NCBI GenBank assembly: GCA_028875135.1
Contig: JAPPFQ010000536.1
Span: 1-8,035 of the forward strand
Direction of reading: 5' to 3'
Source: Acidobacteriota bacterium
Lineage (GTDB): Bacteria; Acidobacteriota; Terriglobia; Versatilivoradales; Versatilivoraceae
Length of the DNA stretch: 8,035 nucleotides
Part shown: positions 6,752-8,035 of the stretch, piece by piece
How the letters are laid out: every line of letters starts with the position of its first letter
Numbering within the stretch: position 1 is the first letter of the stretch
The notes under the pieces: generated by a model
Databases searched by the model: none
What the model was told of the DNA's origin: nothing
What the model saw: the letters and a program-made list of their open reading frames with translations, nothing else
Program-made: the position numbers and the translations under genes

Positions 6752-7831
6752 CTACGATTTTGCAGAGAACATCGACTCGTCGATCCAGTTGGGCCTGAAG
6801 TGGCGGGGGGACCAGTCCTCCGGCACCTGGTCCACCGGAAACAGACTTCCGCCCTTCTCCAGGTAGGAGTAGTAGCCGGCCAGAAACACCTGGGTCTTCT
6901 TGCGAATGACGTCAAAGGATTGGTAGCTGTCCCCCTGGAAGGTCCGCTGCATGTCCATGAGCTGGGGGGCGAAGTAGTAGTAGAGGGTCTCCCTCCGATC
7001 CGGGCTGCGGTCCATGGTGATGGTCTCTCTTCCCTTGTCCCCGGTGACCTTCAGGTAGAGATGGTGGGTGCCGGAAACTCCATGCAGGGCGGCCAGGAAG
7101 GGCGGTTGTCCTTCCCTGCCCTTGAACAGCATGGTGTCCTGCAAATAGGTCGCCTTGCGCTCGTCGTCGGTGAAGAGGGAGACCTTCTCCACCTCGTAAC
7201 CGAGGGCTCGCAGGATGAACCACTGAATGTGGAAATGGGCCGGATATTCGTCGGTGAAGCAGAGGCCGTGAACTCCCTTGATGACCCCCACGTTGCCTAG
7301 GCGGCCCTTCAGGTAGGAAGCCTGGTAATAGTGTTCCTGCACGCTGGTGGCCATCAGTGGCGTTCCCTTTTTGGTAGCCAGGTTCAGGATGGCGTCGATG
7401 TCGCGCAGGCGGTAGCTGAAGGGCCGGCTCAGATAGGTGGGGACCCCCGCCTCCACGTAGGGCCAGGCCAGGCGGTGCTGCCAGGGCACCTCGTAGAGCC
7501 CGCCGAAGCCGATGGCGTCCACCTTGCCCAGCATCCCGTCGTAACGGTCCACCGCCACGCAGCCGTACTTGTCCGCGAACTCGCGGGCCAGCTTGGGGTT
7601 CACGTCCCAGCAGTGGGTGATCTCCATGTTGAGCAGACCGCCGCCGAAAAGACCCTGGGAAGCCAGAATTTCGGCCCAGATCCCCCAGAAGGTGTACTCG
7701 CCCACGTTCAACGCCCCCACCCGAATCTTTCGAGCCGCGGGCCGGGAGGATTCCGCCCGGGCCTGAGAAACGGCCGCCGGCAGCCAGGCCCCCGCTGCCA
7801 TCGATGCCAGAAACGAACGGCGATGGGTCAT
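6752..7831 (-). CDS. Divergent Gfo/Idh/MocA-like exported protein
   Basis: A 359-aa protein with a Tat leader: MTHRRSFLASMAAGAWLPAA, arginines 4-5, probable cleavage near QARA (about 23-26). The fold is recognisable: a first strand and turn IRVGALNVGEYTFWG (36-50), a DVNPKLAREFADKYG helix (76-90), then YVEAGVPTYLSRPFSYRLRDIDAIL (125-149), the usual position of the EKP motif. Here it reads SRPF, so the lysine and glutamate are missing, and the glycine-rich loop is also degenerate. HFHIQWFILRALG (199-211) sits where the family's catalytic-histidine helix lies; His201 is the best candidate. NAD-dependent dehydrogenase activity is therefore doubtful; it may bind a ligand, use another chemistry, or be a non-redox member. 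It has its own Shine-Dalgarno and converges on the TIM-barrel gene. Fold assignment is fairly sure; function is unknown. Confidence 0.82.
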   Translation of the reverse strand: MTHRRSFLASMAAGAWLPAAVSQARAESSRPAARKIRVGALNVGEYTFWGIWAEILASQGLFGGGLLNMEITHCWDVNPKLAREFADKYGCVAVDRYDGMLGKVDAIGFGGLYEVPWQHRLAWPYVEAGVPTYLSRPFSYRLRDIDAILNLATKKGTPLMATSVQEHYYQASYLKGRLGNVGVIKGVHGLCFTDEYPAHFHIQWFILRALGYEVEKVSLFTDDERKATYLQDTMLFKGREGQPPFLAALHGVSGTHHLYLKVTGDKGRETITMDRSPDRRETLYYYFAPQLMDMQRTFQGDSYQSFDVIRKKTQVFLAGYYSYLEKGGSLFPVDQVPEDWSPRHFRPNWIDESMFSAKS

Positions 7832-7837
7832 GAGTCG

Positions 7838-7844
7838 CTCCTTT
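7838..7844 (-). promoter_or_regulatory. Shine-Dalgarno of the second oxidoreductase-like gene
   Basis: On the minus strand the bases read AAAGGAG, six nt before the ATG at 7831. The spacing is normal and supports this start, which also places the twin arginines at residues 4-5. Confidence 0.8.
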
Positions 7845-7853
7845 GTTCAAGAA

Positions 7854-7881
7854 GTGAATAGTGAATAGTGGAGAGTGGAGA
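7854..7881. repeat. Heptanucleotide tandem repeat, two variants in two copies each
   Basis: GTGAATA occurs twice (7854-7860, 7861-7867), directly followed by GTGGAGA twice (7868-7874, 7875-7881); the next bases begin GTTGG. The block lies nine bp upstream of the Shine-Dalgarno of the minus-strand gene, so it would be in its leader or promoter. It resembles the short tandemly repeated heptamers described in cyanobacterial intergenic regions. Copy number could vary by slippage. Confidence 0.75.
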
Positions 7882-8035
7882 GTTGGTCGAACGACACGCA
7901 AAGCATCTTGTCGTTATCGGCGCAATCCTTCAAACAAGCGGCGCCCCAGCCCTGCCGGGTAAATCATCCGAGAGTGAAACAAGAGAAGTTCATGGCCTGT
8001 TGAGAACAAAATTATTGAACATCGATGCACAGGAT
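7882..8035. other. Window end without a visible gene
   Basis: This stretch contains no credible coding frame on either strand and is more AT-rich than the genes, especially around 8005-8025. It should hold the promoter of the minus-strand oxidoreductase-like gene. The best candidate I found was TTGAAG with CAAGAT at 17-nt spacing, too weak to annotate. No tRNA-like cloverleaf or terminator is apparent. Confidence 0.4.

Noticed and set aside
6912..7901. A 329-codon minus-strand frame overlapping the second oxidoreductase-like gene
   Set aside because: Its product is low-complexity Gly/Arg/Pro sequence, while the alternative frame has a Tat leader, a Shine-Dalgarno and a recognisable fold.

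Overview
The window is GC-rich bacterial chromosome that is almost entirely coding. The PSCyt1/DUF1549/DUF1553 cytochrome and DUF1501 protein pair is typical of Planctomycetota, Verrucomicrobiota, Lentisphaerota and some Acidobacteriota. Secreted Gfo/Idh/MocA oxidoreductases with twin-arginine leaders are common in the same groups. I therefore infer a member of one of these phyla, probably a heterotrophic degrader of complex organic matter, but the sequence does not fix the phylum. I see no RNA genes, transposons, integrases or CRISPR arrays.

Layout: (1) Bases 1-3543, minus strand: a two-gene unit read right to left. A planctomycete-type cytochrome c protein (848 aa, two CxxCH motifs, Sec signal) is followed by a DUF1501 protein with a Tat-type leader, cut off by the left edge of the window. 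(2) Bases 3544-3746: a divergent control region with a good plus-strand sigma70-like promoter, a weaker minus-strand one overlapping it, and an 8-bp direct repeat. (3) Bases 3747-6672, plus strand: a translationally coupled pair, a Tat-exported Gfo/Idh/MocA oxidoreductase overlapping by 17 nt a Tat-exported TIM-barrel protein resembling glycoside hydrolases. (4) Bases 6673-6751: a short convergent gap. (5) Bases 6752-7831, minus strand: a second, more divergent Gfo/Idh/MocA-like exported protein with its own Shine-Dalgarno. (6) Bases 7832-8035: its leader, carrying a heptanucleotide tandem repeat, then sequence without a visible gene.

All five proteins carry export signals, four Tat-type and one Sec-type, so the window encodes an extracytoplasmic set. 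A reasonable but untested reading is periplasmic carbohydrate processing: a hydrolase-like barrel with oxidoreductase-fold partners that may carry a prebound nucleotide cofactor, beside a multiheme-type protein that could take electrons. The individual families are known, but the biochemical role of most of them is not. The points most worth checking are the exported oxidoreductase/TIM-barrel pair, the departures of both oxidoreductases from the canonical motifs, and the overlapping divergent promoters.
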